Position numbers and translations under genes: made by a program
Shown here: positions 1 to 9,171 of the stretch, piece by piece
Layout: each line of letters begins with the position of its first letter
Position numbering within the stretch: position 1 is the first letter of the stretch
The notes under the pieces: generated by a model
The model's input: the letters and a program-made list of their open reading frames with translations, nothing else
Database searches by the model: none
What the model was told of the DNA's origin: nothing
Virus record (IMG/VR): IMGVR_UViG_3300043811_000231
Span: 1-60,527 of that record
Source of the DNA: a virus
DNA length: 60,527 bases
Direction: 5' to 3' (one strand)

Positions 1-127
1 AGTGTACGATGCGCCCCCGTCAATCGAGAGCCTCACTGAGTTGGACCCGTTGTTTTGGATCACAATCGTCTTATCGTACGGACCGGGCTTAATGATGGTT
101 TTGGCCGTGGTCGAAAGAGTCGTGACT
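1..127. repeat. Left copy of the 127-bp terminal repeat
   Basis: Bases 1-127 are identical to 60401-60527. A gene reads through the repeat in frame when the ends are merged, so this is the overlap left when a circular contig is opened. 127 is also a common maximum assembly k-mer, which argues against a true packaging repeat. Confidence 0.95.
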
Positions 128-213
128 TGGCCGACCGACGCTTGGAGTGAAGCGGCAACAGTAAAAACGACAGCTGTAAAAAACAGTCTGAAAAAACGAA
201 GTTTTGAGATCAT
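1..213 (-). CDS. Exported small virion-type protein, N-terminal part (split by the window ends)
   Basis: The ATG at 213 starts a 140-residue protein whose first 71 codons lie here; the rest is at 60400-60191 after joining the 127-bp overlap. Residues 1-29 look like a Sec signal peptide: a basic start (MISKLRFFR), a hydrophobic core and a possible cleavage site after LQA. The mature part contains IDGGASYTDPASG and is Gly/Thr/Pro-rich, as in small capsid- or fibre-associated beta proteins. It lies 30 nt after the tailspike gene and overlaps the start of the following fibre gene by 4 nt, so it is in the late operon. The family is not recognised. Confidence 0.85.
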   Translation of the reverse strand, partial: MISKLRFFRLFFTAVVFTVAASLQASVGQVTTLSTTAKTIIKPGPYDKTIVIQNNGSNSVRLSIDGGASYT

Positions 214-243
214 TGGTTTGGAAGGATTACGGGTTACACTGAA

Positions 244-3159
244 CTACATTGAAATAGCCCCAAAAGTTTTAAACGTTGGTGATGCGATAGACCCTACCCA
301 CTGCCACCAAACCGTTCCATCGTTAACAAACCCAGAAGTAGCGCTCGGCGCACTCGAAGCGGTAGTCCCAGGAACGACGCACTTGTAAATGTTATTCCCC
401 ACCGTATAACGGTAATCTGAAAGTCGAACAGCCGTAGTCGCCGCCCACGCCCCATAATCGCCAGGCGCAAAACCGCCCGTAGCTGTAAATCCACCGGCCA
501 CCGTACAAACGAGCCCAATATACCCTCCCGCAGTCGGATTGGTTGCCAACACCTGATCACCCACACGCCAAATTCCAGTTGTAGGAGCGGTTGTTCCTGA
601 CTGATAAAACGTGCGAGGAAGCGTCTCTTGCTGAACTCCGTCAAAAAATGAAAGCTGATTCGAATTTACAATCACATCTCCAGTGCGAAGATCGTACGGG
701 CCGCTAACGACACCGCCTAGATCCGTATTCGGAATGATAAGGCGACCTGCGGAAACCGTTCCATGCGAGGACTCGTCCCGGTGTAGTAGATTATACCCGT
801 CAATCGCATACGGCCCGGTCTGAACGTACGTATGGTCCCGATTACGGCCGATCTGTAGCATCGTCACCGTTCCCTGCTGGTTGCTCCCTCCGTTCAACGT
901 CATTGCGCCCACGGAAACTTGAATATTGCCGGTAAGGCTGGAATTATAAGCCTCGAACGGAAGAGCGAACTGCGTACCCGCCCCGTAAATTCCTTTGGCC
1001 AAAAGATACCCATTTTGGTCAGTCACATTTACAACCACATATTGGTTAGTACCGCTATTTCCAAAAGGAACGCCGCCAGTAATAACATAACCGTCATTAC
1101 CAGTATCCGACGAAGACGAAATCGTCGTATTTTGATAAATCGTAGTCGCGGTCGTGTCGTACGCAGACCCACTGGTGGTCAGTCTAAACGCGTTGCCGCC
1201 CATCGCTGGCAAGTATGGAGGGTTTGTACTCGTGTTTGCAACGGTGACATTTGATCCGATCGTCCAACCTCCCGTGTTAGGATTGGAATTATAGGTCAAA
1301 AGGTTCTCAGGAGCTCCTGCTTCATCCTGATCAAAAATAAATTGGGAAGGCCCCGACCAAATCGAATAACTGCACTGTTCCTTGTGTATAAAGGAAGCAT
1401 TAGAACTTGTGTTTTCAAATAAACGACCACTAAAAATCGTATTTTTTTCACGCAGGCTTAAAAACTGAGCCTGATCTACCGCCAAACCGCCAGGATTTGT
1501 ATTGGGGTTGTTTATACTAAAAACACAATTATCTATAACGACGTTCGTATGCCCACCGCTGGTTTGAGTGTACGACGTATCACCGGATTGGTAGGACGCC
1601 GCTTCCACAATGTACGACCACGAAGCGTAATCAGACTGTGACTGCGTAGGTGCAACATACGCAACAGTCATCGAACCGTTGGTTTCATTCGCTTTGGTGG
1701 TAGTGGTTGGACCTGAAGAAGCCGAAGACGTACCACCAGAAACTACGCGATATGTGTTACCACCGTTCGTTAGAAACTGCTGTCCCTGATAAACCGTTGA
1801 AGCCGCCCAAGCCGTCAGAGTTCGTTGATTCATCCCGGCAAAACTGCAATCTCGGAACGTCACATTTCGTCCAGTACCGCCATTATTGTTAATTCGAAGT
1901 GCCACGGCGCACCCTTCCGAACGAACGCCGTTAAACGCAATAGGATCCCCCACACCCGTAAATTCCAAAGCAGCGCACATGTTCGGAGAAGACCCCCCGA
2001 TGCCGATGTTACCCCCATAAACATAAAACCCTGCGCCATTGTTGCCTTGAGATAAATTAGCCAACGGATTCAAAACTCGAATGCACGCCAATGGCCCCGT
2101 CTGAGCCGTCCCAGAATTCACGCCTATCGAACAGTCATAAACAGTGATACAAAACGAATCCCCGCCGTATACCGCGAGTCCGTACTGATTCGATTGAAAA
2201 TTACACCGGTAAAAAGAAATAAATTCCAGATTTCCGTTGGCCGGCTGCTGATTGATTTGAACACAAGTTGAAACGTTGTTCACGTAAACGTGGTCAAATC
2301 CTTCGGCACTCCCGTGACCTTGGAGGAGCACGCCGCATACGTTCCCATTGCCGTTAATCGAAAGATTTCGCAACATACTGGCGCGATCGTAGGTCTGGCT
2401 GCCCGTAACGCTATCAGGGACATAACAATCAAGTCCCGCAACCCAAGTCGTCGTGAGCCCCGCCGACCCACGCGTAAAAGTATAAACTCCCGCCGAAACT
2501 GAAAGCGTTCCGTGAATATTACCAATGGTTCCAGTTTCACTTCCAGATGCAAGCCACCCCGCCGGCGCCACAATAGTTGTGGCAGAACTATTGGCTCCTG
2601 CAATTGTCGCCCCAGTCGTAAGTTGAAACCCTGAATGTGCGCCCGTAAAAGTGTAGGCAAAAACAACCGCCGGAAGCGTAGTCGGACCAGTGTAAAGTAT
2701 CTGAGAATTCGAAGCGTTGTCCTGAACACCTTGGCCTTCTAATATAAAACCTGATACCCCGGCCGGAATAACAAGAGGCGCTGAAGTTTTACACGTAAAC
2801 CCAGCCGGAATATAGAGAATCCCGCCTTTCCCACCCGACGCCGCCACAGTGGCATTGATCGCAGCCTGAATCGCCGCCGTATCATCGGTTGTACCGTTGC
2901 CAACCGCTCCATACCACGCAACAGAAGCTTGAGTTGGTAAAATATTTTGCGGGAGCGGTCCCCACACCCCGTTCCCATACAAAATAGTGTTCGAAGAAGG
3001 GATCCCGGTACCGAGATTTGTTGGCGGCAAAACTGCCGATCCTTGAGTCAAAGATTGATTAAGCGTAAGTGTCCCGGTGATCGTAGGATTGACTAGCTGC
3101 GCACGACAAACCGTTAAAAACAACTCGCAAAAAAGAAGCATTCGTAAGAACCGTTTCAT
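244..3159 (-). CDS. Tailspike-like protein with pectate-lyase-type beta-helix and a signal peptide
   Basis: 971 residues. Residues 1-20 (MKRFLRMLLFCELFLTVCRA) look like a Sec signal peptide, which is unusual for a virion protein. An adaptor-like stretch follows (NPTITGTLTL, LYGNGVWGP), then near residue 80 the motif GAVGNGTTDDTAAIQAAINA, typical of Pectate_lyase_3-type beta-helix tailspikes that bind or cut surface polysaccharide. The middle is repetitive and Asn/Gly/Ser-rich as expected for a right-handed beta-helix, and the C-terminal part (YRYTVGNNIYKCVVPGTT) resembles carbohydrate-binding tail modules. A promoter at 3166-3194 sits just upstream. The probable role is host-surface recognition or depolymerisation; the catalytic residues cannot be assigned by eye. 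Confidence 0.85.
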   Translation of the reverse strand: MKRFLRMLLFCELFLTVCRAQLVNPTITGTLTLNQSLTQGSAVLPPTNLGTGIPSSNTILYGNGVWGPLPQNILPTQASVAWYGAVGNGTTDDTAAIQAAINATVAASGGKGGILYIPAGFTCKTSAPLVIPAGVSGFILEGQGVQDNASNSQILYTGPTTLPAVVFAYTFTGAHSGFQLTTGATIAGANSSATTIVAPAGWLASGSETGTIGNIHGTLSVSAGVYTFTRGSAGLTTTWVAGLDCYVPDSVTGSQTYDRASMLRNLSINGNGNVCGVLLQGHGSAEGFDHVYVNNVSTCVQINQQPANGNLEFISFYRCNFQSNQYGLAVYGGDSFCITVYDCSIGVNSGTAQTGPLACIRVLNPLANLSQGNNGAGFYVYGGNIGIGGSSPNMCAALEFTGVGDPIAFNGVRSEGCAVALRINNNGGTGRNVTFRDCSFAGMNQRTLTAWAASTVYQGQQFLTNGGNTYRVVSGGTSSASSGPTTTTKANETNGSMTVAYVAPTQSQSDYASWSYIVEAASYQSGDTSYTQTSGGHTNVVIDNCVFSINNPNTNPGGLAVDQAQFLSLREKNTIFSGRLFENTSSNASFIHKEQCSYSIWSGPSQFIFDQDEAGAPENLLTYNSNPNTGGWTIGSNVTVANTSTNPPYLPAMGGNAFRLTTSGSAYDTTATTIYQNTTISSSSDTGNDGYVITGGVPFGNSGTNQYVVVNVTDQNGYLLAKGIYGAGTQFALPFEAYNSSLTGNIQVSVGAMTLNGGSNQQGTVTMLQIGRNRDHTYVQTGPYAIDGYNLLHRDESSHGTVSAGRLIIPNTDLGGVVSGPYDLRTGDVIVNSNQLSFFDGVQQETLPRTFYQSGTTAPTTGIWRVGDQVLATNPTAGGYIGLVCTVAGGFTATGGFAPGDYGAWAATTAVRLSDYRYTVGNNIYKCVVPGTTASSAPSATSGFVNDGTVWWQWVGSIASPTFKTFGAISM

Positions 3160-3165
3160 TGAAAA

Positions 3166-3194
3166 ATTTAAATTTTTTACAGACTCTAAGTCAA
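3166..3194 (-). promoter_or_regulatory. Sigma-70-like promoter for the tailspike gene
   Basis: Reading leftward, TTGACT (3194-3189), a 17-nt spacer and TTAAAT (3171-3166) form a good -35/-10 pair. The expected transcription start is at about the A of the tailspike ATG (3159), so the mRNA could be leaderless. Confidence 0.55.
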
Positions 3195-3197
3195 GTT

Positions 3198-3914
3198 TTA
3201 ACCGAGAGATACGACCACAGAACTATCCGACGCCCCTATGCAGCGCAGGGTAATGCGTAACCACGCACCGGCAGCCAAAGTTGAAGGAAGAGCAAACCCG
3301 TTTGCCTGCTGCCACGACGAATTCCATGTTAGATTGATCGTTCCCCCCGTCGAATTATTTATATCCAAAACCTGAGACGCCCCTGCTAATACACCCAAAG
3401 ACCCCCCGGGAGAAAATGACGCCGACCCTGCCAGTACCGCCAATCCGTACGTGCCTGCTAAAAAAGTAACCTGGATATTTCCAGAAGACGCGTAATTATA
3501 TGGAACTGCGTTTCCAATATAACTATTAAAGTTCACGGCTTGCGATGGATTTGTAACAAACCCGGAAGCCCCTACATATACAGGACTGGCGGGAGCAATG
3601 CCAGTCCCTCCGACCCACCCAACCACCGCTAAAATAGGATTCCCCGAATAAATTATTATGGCCAGCACTGGCGACCACCCGTTTAACCCCGGGGTAGAAA
3701 CTACGGGCGGAAGTGGCGAAGTCGGTGTCGAAACTGTGATGCCGTTCGAACTCGCCGTTGGAATTTTTTGAACCGCCGTGTTTAATTGCTGTATAGCCAA
3801 GGCAACCTCATTAGCCCACTGCGCCACAGCCGCCTGGTATTGCCCTTCCGGAGAAGAAGGAGGCGCCACGACCCGCGGCGCATTATCAACCGAAATTGGA
3901 CTTACTAAAGCCAT
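3198..3914 (-). CDS. Tail/fibre-associated protein (unknown)
   Basis: 238 residues from the ATG at 3914, which overlaps the stop of the nozzle gene by one base (TAATG); an in-frame start at 3971 would add 19 residues inside that gene and is less likely. Residues 20-60 are helical (QWANEVALAIQQLNTAVQK). The C-terminal half has the phage tail motif VVGWVGGTG and ends in a beta-rich section (LAAGAWLRITLRC). Its position between nozzle and tailspike suggests a fibre-attachment or tail-tip protein; this is inferred from context and composition. Confidence 0.75.
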   Translation of the reverse strand: MALVSPISVDNAPRVVAPPSSPEGQYQAAVAQWANEVALAIQQLNTAVQKIPTASSNGITVSTPTSPLPPVVSTPGLNGWSPVLAIIIYSGNPILAVVGWVGGTGIAPASPVYVGASGFVTNPSQAVNFNSYIGNAVPYNYASSGNIQVTFLAGTYGLAVLAGSASFSPGGSLGVLAGASQVLDINNSTGGTINLTWNSSWQQANGFALPSTLAAGAWLRITLRCIGASDSSVVVSLG

Positions 3915-6328
3915 TAGTACACAGAGCCTGTTCGCCCATTCAAAGTCATTTTTGAAATACGCCAGCCACACCCGGCTTGATTGCTGTTTATACGCACCCG
4001 CAAGTAACGACCCGACCTCTGAATATTTACTTTAGTAATCACGTTTCCATCGCCGTTGACATTTAAATTAACCGGATTCGACCACACTACAGCGTCATCT
4101 AAATTATTACGTGACCCAAGTTGAACCGTAATTACGAACGGGTTGGCCTGCGGAACAAGTGGAAGTCCGGTCTGCAGCGAAATCATCAAAGTGTCGCCAT
4201 ACTTCCAAACTTGCGAATCTCCACCGTCCATATCCGGAGTTTCGTATTGGCAAAGCATCGCCACTCCGTCCCGGTCGTAATTTTGGTTTAAAACGGCCAA
4301 AGTTGGGTTCCCCACTGTCTCGTTGTTTTGAAACCCAGCGAGCATAAAATTGGTCTGAGAACCCGCAAACAAAGATTGCCATGTGGCTGACGCTGGCCAC
4401 GAACCCGGGTTCACCCAAGTGCCAAGCGCCACGGCCCATGTGATGTTCGGACTAAATTTGAGTCGTGAGAGTGCCGTTATCCCGTGCAATACTAACGAAG
4501 GATGAACGCTGGGATCGTAGTCGTCGATCGTGCACGAATCTTCGACATAGTTGTAAATAAAAACTCGGTACGGCGCGTCCGTGGACACCGTACCAGCCAC
4601 CGGATATACAAACCCGATCTCGAAATCCTGTTCGTTGTGATACCCGATAATCTCATCGGCCCGAGTCCGATCCAACTCTGCAAAAACTTCAACCGAATGC
4701 TGCCGTCCAATCGGTACCAATTGAGATCCGCCGGCATACCTATAAAACTCCCGGTTCCCAAAAATATACATGGTGTCGAGCCCAACCTTTGCGAAAGAAT
4801 ACCGCCCAATAAGTCCTTCATCCGTAACCTGCGGCCGAATAAAAAAAGTGCCTTGGGCGATTCCGACGTACTGCATCGATTGGATCGACCGATTTTTAAA
4901 AATGTATCCATAATCTCCCAACGTGTCACACCAAAGAATGGGGCCGTTGACGAGCACCCCTGCGTTTTGCAAAGCTCCCGCACCATTGGCATCCACGGAC
5001 AAAATCTGCGTACCGGAAGGAACAATGGTGCCTTGTGCCAAAACACCAGTCAGGTTCAAAGCTTCCATCTGAAACGCATTGTACTCTAGAAGTGGTGTGG
5101 CAAACGAGCCTGCAGCTGCCACGGCTGAAGTATTCGTCACAGCGACAAACGGCTGCGGCACAATGATCTCCCCGGCGTAATGAACCGTTGCCCCAGTGAA
5201 CCCAACACCGGTTGCCTGAAGAATAATCGTATTCGTTGACGAATTCACCGACACCACCAAGTAAATATCAGACCCGGCAAATGCAGACACCCCAACTGAT
5301 ACATACGTGCCTGGCAAATACTGAGGCGCTACCGCGGTACTGACTGTAACCTGTCCTCCCGGTGAAGGAATATTGAAATTTGCCGCCACCGCCGTTGCCA
5401 ATGTCCCAGGATCGATTGCCGCCGCCGAAACTTGCAAAACCGCCGAGTTGTTTTGAAAGTACAAAAATTCTCCGGTTTGATACGGAACAAAACTGTTGAT
5501 GTACACGTTCCCCGGCTGACCAGCAGGGATTCCCTGTGCATACCCGGCGACTTGACCATTCTGCCCAGTAATTGGAGCAACTGCAGAGACTTGAAAATAC
5601 GACGTGGTACCCCCGTACTGCATGCTCATAAACTGCCCCAGTGCGAGTAAAGATGCGGTCTGCGAATCGACAAAAATCCACCCCGTAGCGTCTCCAGCTT
5701 CTGGCATTGTGAAGGATTGGATCGTATTTAAAAGCGCAGAGGTAGCGGTTTCTCCCACGGGAATCCAGCAATCCATATTGTCCGTCGCACACCACTGCAA
5801 CAGGCTGTCATTCCATATTAAAACATAATCCCTGAATACGTTAACTCCTTTCCACTTCAAAGTAGGATCAAGGCCAATCACCGGAATAACTGTCCCGGTT
5901 CCATACCACTGCAATAGTATGGAATCAACCTGGGCAAAAACAACCCGGTTGAAAAACGTAGCTGCACTTATACGATTCTGAGAACTGGCAATATCATTTC
6001 CGAAATCGTATAATTGAGTCAGCACCGCGTCGGGAAAAACCGATGGGATTGAAATTGAATATATTTTTCGAGCCGTACCGATTATTCCGACATCTGAAGC
6101 CGGGTTATAAAACTGAGTTTGAAAAATCAAATTAACCGGAGAGTCCAACGGTTCATTTAACGACACGGATACGAACCCTTTTGCATTTTTAACAACGCCT
6201 TTTTCAAAACGAACATTAGACGCTACTGTAGCTGCACGAGGATCCGGTTCATCAGACGCCACGCGAGTGATCAGCCCCAATGTAGGAGCCGCCACCTTTA
6301 TCTCGAAACCTCCTCCAAGACGGCGCAT
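3914..6328 (-). CDS. Tail nozzle-like protein (T7 gp12 / P22 gp10 type)
   Basis: 804 residues, beta-rich throughout, with a start like other podoviral nozzle proteins (SNVRFEKGVVKNAKGF) and repeated hydrophobic strands resembling propeller blades. The C-terminus (KVNIQRSGRYLRVRI) matches the arrangement seen at the end of nozzle or tail-stabilisation proteins, where variable-strain residues are followed by a final beta-sandwich. It lies two genes after the two adaptor-like proteins, where tailed phages with short tails keep the nozzle gene. It would close the tail tube beneath the adaptor ring. Assignment rests on size, context and general pattern. Confidence 0.6.
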   Translation of the reverse strand: MRRLGGGFEIKVAAPTLGLITRVASDEPDPRAATVASNVRFEKGVVKNAKGFVSVSLNEPLDSPVNLIFQTQFYNPASDVGIIGTARKIYSISIPSVFPDAVLTQLYDFGNDIASSQNRISAATFFNRVVFAQVDSILLQWYGTGTVIPVIGLDPTLKWKGVNVFRDYVLIWNDSLLQWCATDNMDCWIPVGETATSALLNTIQSFTMPEAGDATGWIFVDSQTASLLALGQFMSMQYGGTTSYFQVSAVAPITGQNGQVAGYAQGIPAGQPGNVYINSFVPYQTGEFLYFQNNSAVLQVSAAAIDPGTLATAVAANFNIPSPGGQVTVSTAVAPQYLPGTYVSVGVSAFAGSDIYLVVSVNSSTNTIILQATGVGFTGATVHYAGEIIVPQPFVAVTNTSAVAAAGSFATPLLEYNAFQMEALNLTGVLAQGTIVPSGTQILSVDANGAGALQNAGVLVNGPILWCDTLGDYGYIFKNRSIQSMQYVGIAQGTFFIRPQVTDEGLIGRYSFAKVGLDTMYIFGNREFYRYAGGSQLVPIGRQHSVEVFAELDRTRADEIIGYHNEQDFEIGFVYPVAGTVSTDAPYRVFIYNYVEDSCTIDDYDPSVHPSLVLHGITALSRLKFSPNITWAVALGTWVNPGSWPASATWQSLFAGSQTNFMLAGFQNNETVGNPTLAVLNQNYDRDGVAMLCQYETPDMDGGDSQVWKYGDTLMISLQTGLPLVPQANPFVITVQLGSRNNLDDAVVWSNPVNLNVNGDGNVITKVNIQRSGRYLRVRINSNQAGCGWRISKMTLNGRTGSVY

Positions 6329-6329
6329 T

Positions 6330-7019
6330 TTAAGTTTTAATTATGAATGAAAGCCCCAACGAAGGCTGAAGATTGTTGTGCGGCGACCCTCCCCCGGCAG
6401 AACCAGAGTTAACACTGTTCACGTTCGCCCAAATCGGATTTGCACCCGCTGTTCCGTTCAAACTGGCATATTGATTAACCGAATGTGTATGCGGAGGAAT
6501 TTCTCCTATTACGAGGGTATGCTGCTCTTCGCCGAGTTGTTCTCCCAAAGTCCACGTCGTGGCAGAACCGCCTGTGCCCAACCCAAGACCGACTGGAGTT
6601 CGCCCACGCATGTCAGGAAGTCCGAAAGTAGAAGACCCGTCACCCCCAAAGGTTGTGCCGAGCAAAGTAGCCAAGGCAGGATATGAAGTGATCAGTTGCG
6701 TGCTTCCGTTGCAAGTCAACCAGCCGCTGGGTGCCGTAACCGCTCCATACATAATGATCATTCCCGAAACCAAATTTCCAGGCGTGGCCCAAACCGGCGT
6801 AGTAGAAGCGCCCGTCGAAGTCACAACTTGGCCTGCCGTTCCGTATGGCGTCGGGAGCGCCCCGGGTACCTGCGATGCCAGAAGCAGTCCGGTTGTCATG
6901 TCGAACGACACCGACAAAAAATTTATGATCAACTGGGTCAGCGCACGAATTGCCGCTGCCCCGGCAGACACAGCGGAATTGTCCGCTGGAGAGGTGGGAT
7001 CGAAGGGTGTGAGTGGCAT
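6330..7019 (-). CDS. Phage tail collar domain protein
   Basis: 229 residues. Residues ~84-145 form a phage tail collar domain (Pfam PF07484 type): GMIIMYGAVTAPSGWLTCNG and TFGLPDMRGRTPVG. The C-terminal part has the HTHSV and PHNNLQPSLG motifs of microcystin-dependent-protein-like fibre tips. The N-terminal 80 residues probably anchor it to the tail. It abuts the nozzle gene (1-nt gap) and follows the second adaptor gene by 3 nt, so all are co-transcribed. It probably forms part of a short tail fibre or collar. Confidence 0.9.
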   Translation of the reverse strand: MPLTPFDPTSPADNSAVSAGAAAIRALTQLIINFLSVSFDMTTGLLLASQVPGALPTPYGTAGQVVTSTGASTTPVWATPGNLVSGMIIMYGAVTAPSGWLTCNGSTQLITSYPALATLLGTTFGGDGSSTFGLPDMRGRTPVGLGLGTGGSATTWTLGEQLGEEQHTLVIGEIPPHTHSVNQYASLNGTAGANPIWANVNSVNSGSAGGGSPHNNLQPSLGLSFIIKT

Positions 7020-7022
7020 AAG

Positions 7023-7709
7023 TTAGAACCCCATCATACGGGAGGTGCGCCCGCGCACGCTGTGCGAATTGTCGTCCGCAGACGCCTGGGAAAAATAAGC
7101 CGCCGTCATTTTCAAAGCTTCGTTTTTTCCGGCAATCGAATCAGGATCAGACCCAAGCGAATAAACGAGCGCTTTGCACTGCTCCAAAATCAACATTGGG
7201 TACCGTTTCATCAAATCGTTTTCATCCGTCGGATTTACCACCGGTGACAAAAATGAGTAGGTGTCCACACTGAAAGTCGTATCAGGAGGAAGGGAACCTT
7301 CGTCCATAGGACCGGGAAAATAAATCGTCCATTGGTTGTTATTGGTTGGGTCCTGCTCAAGATACGCCGTACGTTCCGCCACGTTGATCCCAATTTGCGT
7401 CAACCGCATCACCTCCTGCCGGGTGAAAATGCGCCAAATGCTGTTCCCGTACGGCGCCCCGGTGGTGGCATACAGTGCGTTCGGACCGCTCTGCAATTCT
7501 TTAAACGTCGTCGGTAGCGCGTAAGAAAACGGCCCTGGACCAGACACATCCAAATTAAACGAAATCGTCAGCTTCATGCAATTGAACGAGCGCCGCTGTT
7601 GAATCTGGTTCAACCCTTCGTTGATCAGCGCGGGGATAGTGCCCAGCCAAGCCTCCTGCCTTGATCCAAGACCGACTGCCACCAGCGCCGATAAAGTTTG
7701 GAGGTTCAT
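7023..7709 (-). CDS. Head-to-tail adaptor-like protein, copy 2
   Basis: 228 residues. It resembles its upstream neighbour: both have an N-terminal helix pair (INEGLNQIQQRRSFNCMKL here, FVNDAVHKIAEMHSFEQMK there), then LPTTFKELQSG versus LPADFKELQDG, then a beta section and a C-terminal helical region. This order matches T7 gp11 / P22 gp4-type adaptors that form the ring under the portal. It overlaps the upstream copy by 4 nt (ATGA) and is followed 3 nt later by the collar gene. The duplication suggests either two stacked rings or a split of roles. Confidence 0.65.
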   Translation of the reverse strand: MNLQTLSALVAVGLGSRQEAWLGTIPALINEGLNQIQQRRSFNCMKLTISFNLDVSGPGPFSYALPTTFKELQSGPNALYATTGAPYGNSIWRIFTRQEVMRLTQIGINVAERTAYLEQDPTNNNQWTIYFPGPMDEGSLPPDTTFSVDTYSFLSPVVNPTDENDLMKRYPMLILEQCKALVYSLGSDPDSIAGKNEALKMTAAYFSQASADDNSHSVRGRTSRMMGF

Positions 7710-8350
7710 GTTTTCTGCTGGGTCATACGCGCCATCGCCACAGCCAAGTCCATCCCTGTTTCCACGGCGAACTCTTTCGTGAATTGGTTTTCATGCAACT
7801 GATAAACAGGGTCGTTGATCGACTCGAACGCAATCGATGCAGCTTTCAAACGAACTAAATTGAAAAAATAGGTGATCAGAGGTGTCGTCTGAGTTGGATC
7901 CGTCACCGCCGACGGATACGCAAAATAATAAATTTGGTTGAGCGTGTGAAGCGCCGTTGCCGGCGCTGGAAGATCGACATAAAAATTCGGGGTACCTCCA
8001 GTATAATCCTGGGTGTAAATGAAACTAAGCGGAGGAACAAGTCCTGCGCCGAGTAACTTCTCAACTTCCGCACGACTGAACACCGGAACAAGAACTCCTG
8101 GGTTCGATCCCACGGTATCAAAAATCGGGTATCTCCCATCTTGGAGCTCTTTAAAATCGGCCGGCAAACTCGCCCGGGTCTGTCCGATCGCCACGGAACC
8201 CGTACCAGTGGCTTTCATCTGTTCAAACGAGTGCATCTCCGCGATCTTGTGCACCGCATCGTTAACGAACCCGAGGTACCGCGGCAAGAGGTCGTCCCGT
8301 TGAACCGTAGTTACGAGGTAGTTTACAACGTCTTGGAAGGTGAGAGCCAT
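7706..8350 (-). CDS. Head-to-tail adaptor-like protein, copy 1
   Basis: 214 residues from the ATG at 8350 (MALTFQDVVNYLVTTVQR); a GTG at 8395 would add 15 poorly conserved-looking residues. N-terminal helices, FKELQDGRYPI, a beta middle and a C-terminal helix (FTKEFAVETGMDLAVAMAR) parallel the downstream gene. The most likely role is an adaptor ring between portal and tail nozzle. It is the first tail gene after the capsid cluster. Confidence 0.65.
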   Translation of the reverse strand: MALTFQDVVNYLVTTVQRDDLLPRYLGFVNDAVHKIAEMHSFEQMKATGTGSVAIGQTRASLPADFKELQDGRYPIFDTVGSNPGVLVPVFSRAEVEKLLGAGLVPPLSFIYTQDYTGGTPNFYVDLPAPATALHTLNQIYYFAYPSAVTDPTQTTPLITYFFNLVRLKAASIAFESINDPVYQLHENQFTKEFAVETGMDLAVAMARMTQQKT

Positions 8351-8429
8351 GGTGAAAAAGAAAACGGCAGTGATCCTTGCGCGAGCAAGAACCACCGCCG
8401 GTTAAAATACCCGCGGGACGCGGAAAGGG

Positions 8430-8636
8430 TTATACGCCGTGGACGGTGTCGGGCGCAGCGCCGCGCTTGGACGGGTCGTTGGAATCGTTGATGCCGCCCT
8501 TGCCAGTCTCAGTCTTTTCCGGAGGCATGCCGCCGAGCGTTTCGATCTGCTCTTTGGGATTGCGTGAGGGCGAATTGACTTTGCCGGAAGACGGCACTTT
8601 CACGCCGCCCGATTTTTCATTGAAGGCTTTGGCCAT
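8430..8636 (-). CDS. Small hydrophilic protein after the capsid gene
   Basis: 68 residues, rich in Lys, Pro, Gly and Ser with no hydrophobic core, so probably unstructured (VKVPSSGKVNSPSRNPKEQ). It starts 18 nt after the previous late gene and has no overlapping competitor on its strand. No family is recognised; a minor head protein is possible from position alone. Confidence 0.6.
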   Translation of the reverse strand: MAKAFNEKSGGVKVPSSGKVNSPSRNPKEQIETLGGMPPEKTETGKGGINDSNDPSKRGAAPDTVHGV

Positions 8637-8654
8637 GGTGGGAGTGGGTTGAAG

Positions 8655-9134
8655 TTACTGTTCGACGATATTGTATTTCTTGGCGACGGCGAGAATTTTC
8701 TGCGCCAGTTCGGAATCGCGGACGATGTGCAGCGCGCTCTTGAAGACGTACTCCGTCCCGTCGAGAAAAATGAGCTTTTCGCCAAAGTGAATGTTCTTCA
8801 CAAAGCGCCATTCGATTTTTACCTTCGGCACAACAGGCGCAGCCGGCTCTGCGTATTCTGGCTCTGTCGGGGCGATCGTCTCAGGTTTGGCCGGAATGAC
8901 GGCTTCCTTGGCCTGCAGTGGCGCCGCCGAGGGTGGAGGGGTTGCCAGCACGTCCGCAGCTGTCTGTGGCGCCGCGTCCTGTTCGCTAGCAGGCGGCGCT
9001 TCGAAGCCGGCCGCAGGAGGTTCGGGCGAAACAGGTTCCGCGGGCTTTGTCGAAGGCACGGAGCTCGGTATCTCCGGCGTATCTTCCGCAGAAGCCCCCA
9101 AGGCTTCTGCCGCGGTTACGATTTCTTTGGGCAT
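8655..9134 (-). CDS. Pro/Ala-rich head protein of unknown function
   Basis: 159 residues. Residues 1-100 are a low-complexity Pro/Ala/Glu linker; residues 103-159 form a compact domain (VKIEWRFVKNIHFGEKLIFL, then a helix ending VAKKYNIVEQ). It is directly downstream of the major capsid gene, a usual place for decoration or head-fibre proteins. A flexible arm plus small capsid-binding domain would fit that role, but this is inference. Confidence 0.7.
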   Translation of the reverse strand: MPKEIVTAAEALGASAEDTPEIPSSVPSTKPAEPVSPEPPAAGFEAPPASEQDAAPQTAADVLATPPPSAAPLQAKEAVIPAKPETIAPTEPEYAEPAAPVVPKVKIEWRFVKNIHFGEKLIFLDGTEYVFKSALHIVRDSELAQKILAVAKKYNIVEQ

Positions 9135-9171
9135 GGCAGATACTATGGGCGCCGCGGCGCGCCCACGTCAA

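Noticed and set aside
1-127. Direct terminal repeat used for packaging
   Set aside because: It lies inside a gene and its length equals an assembly k-mer; treated as circular overlap.
2-388. Rightward open frame at the left edge
   Set aside because: It is antisense to the 140-residue gene and the end of the tailspike gene, both better supported.
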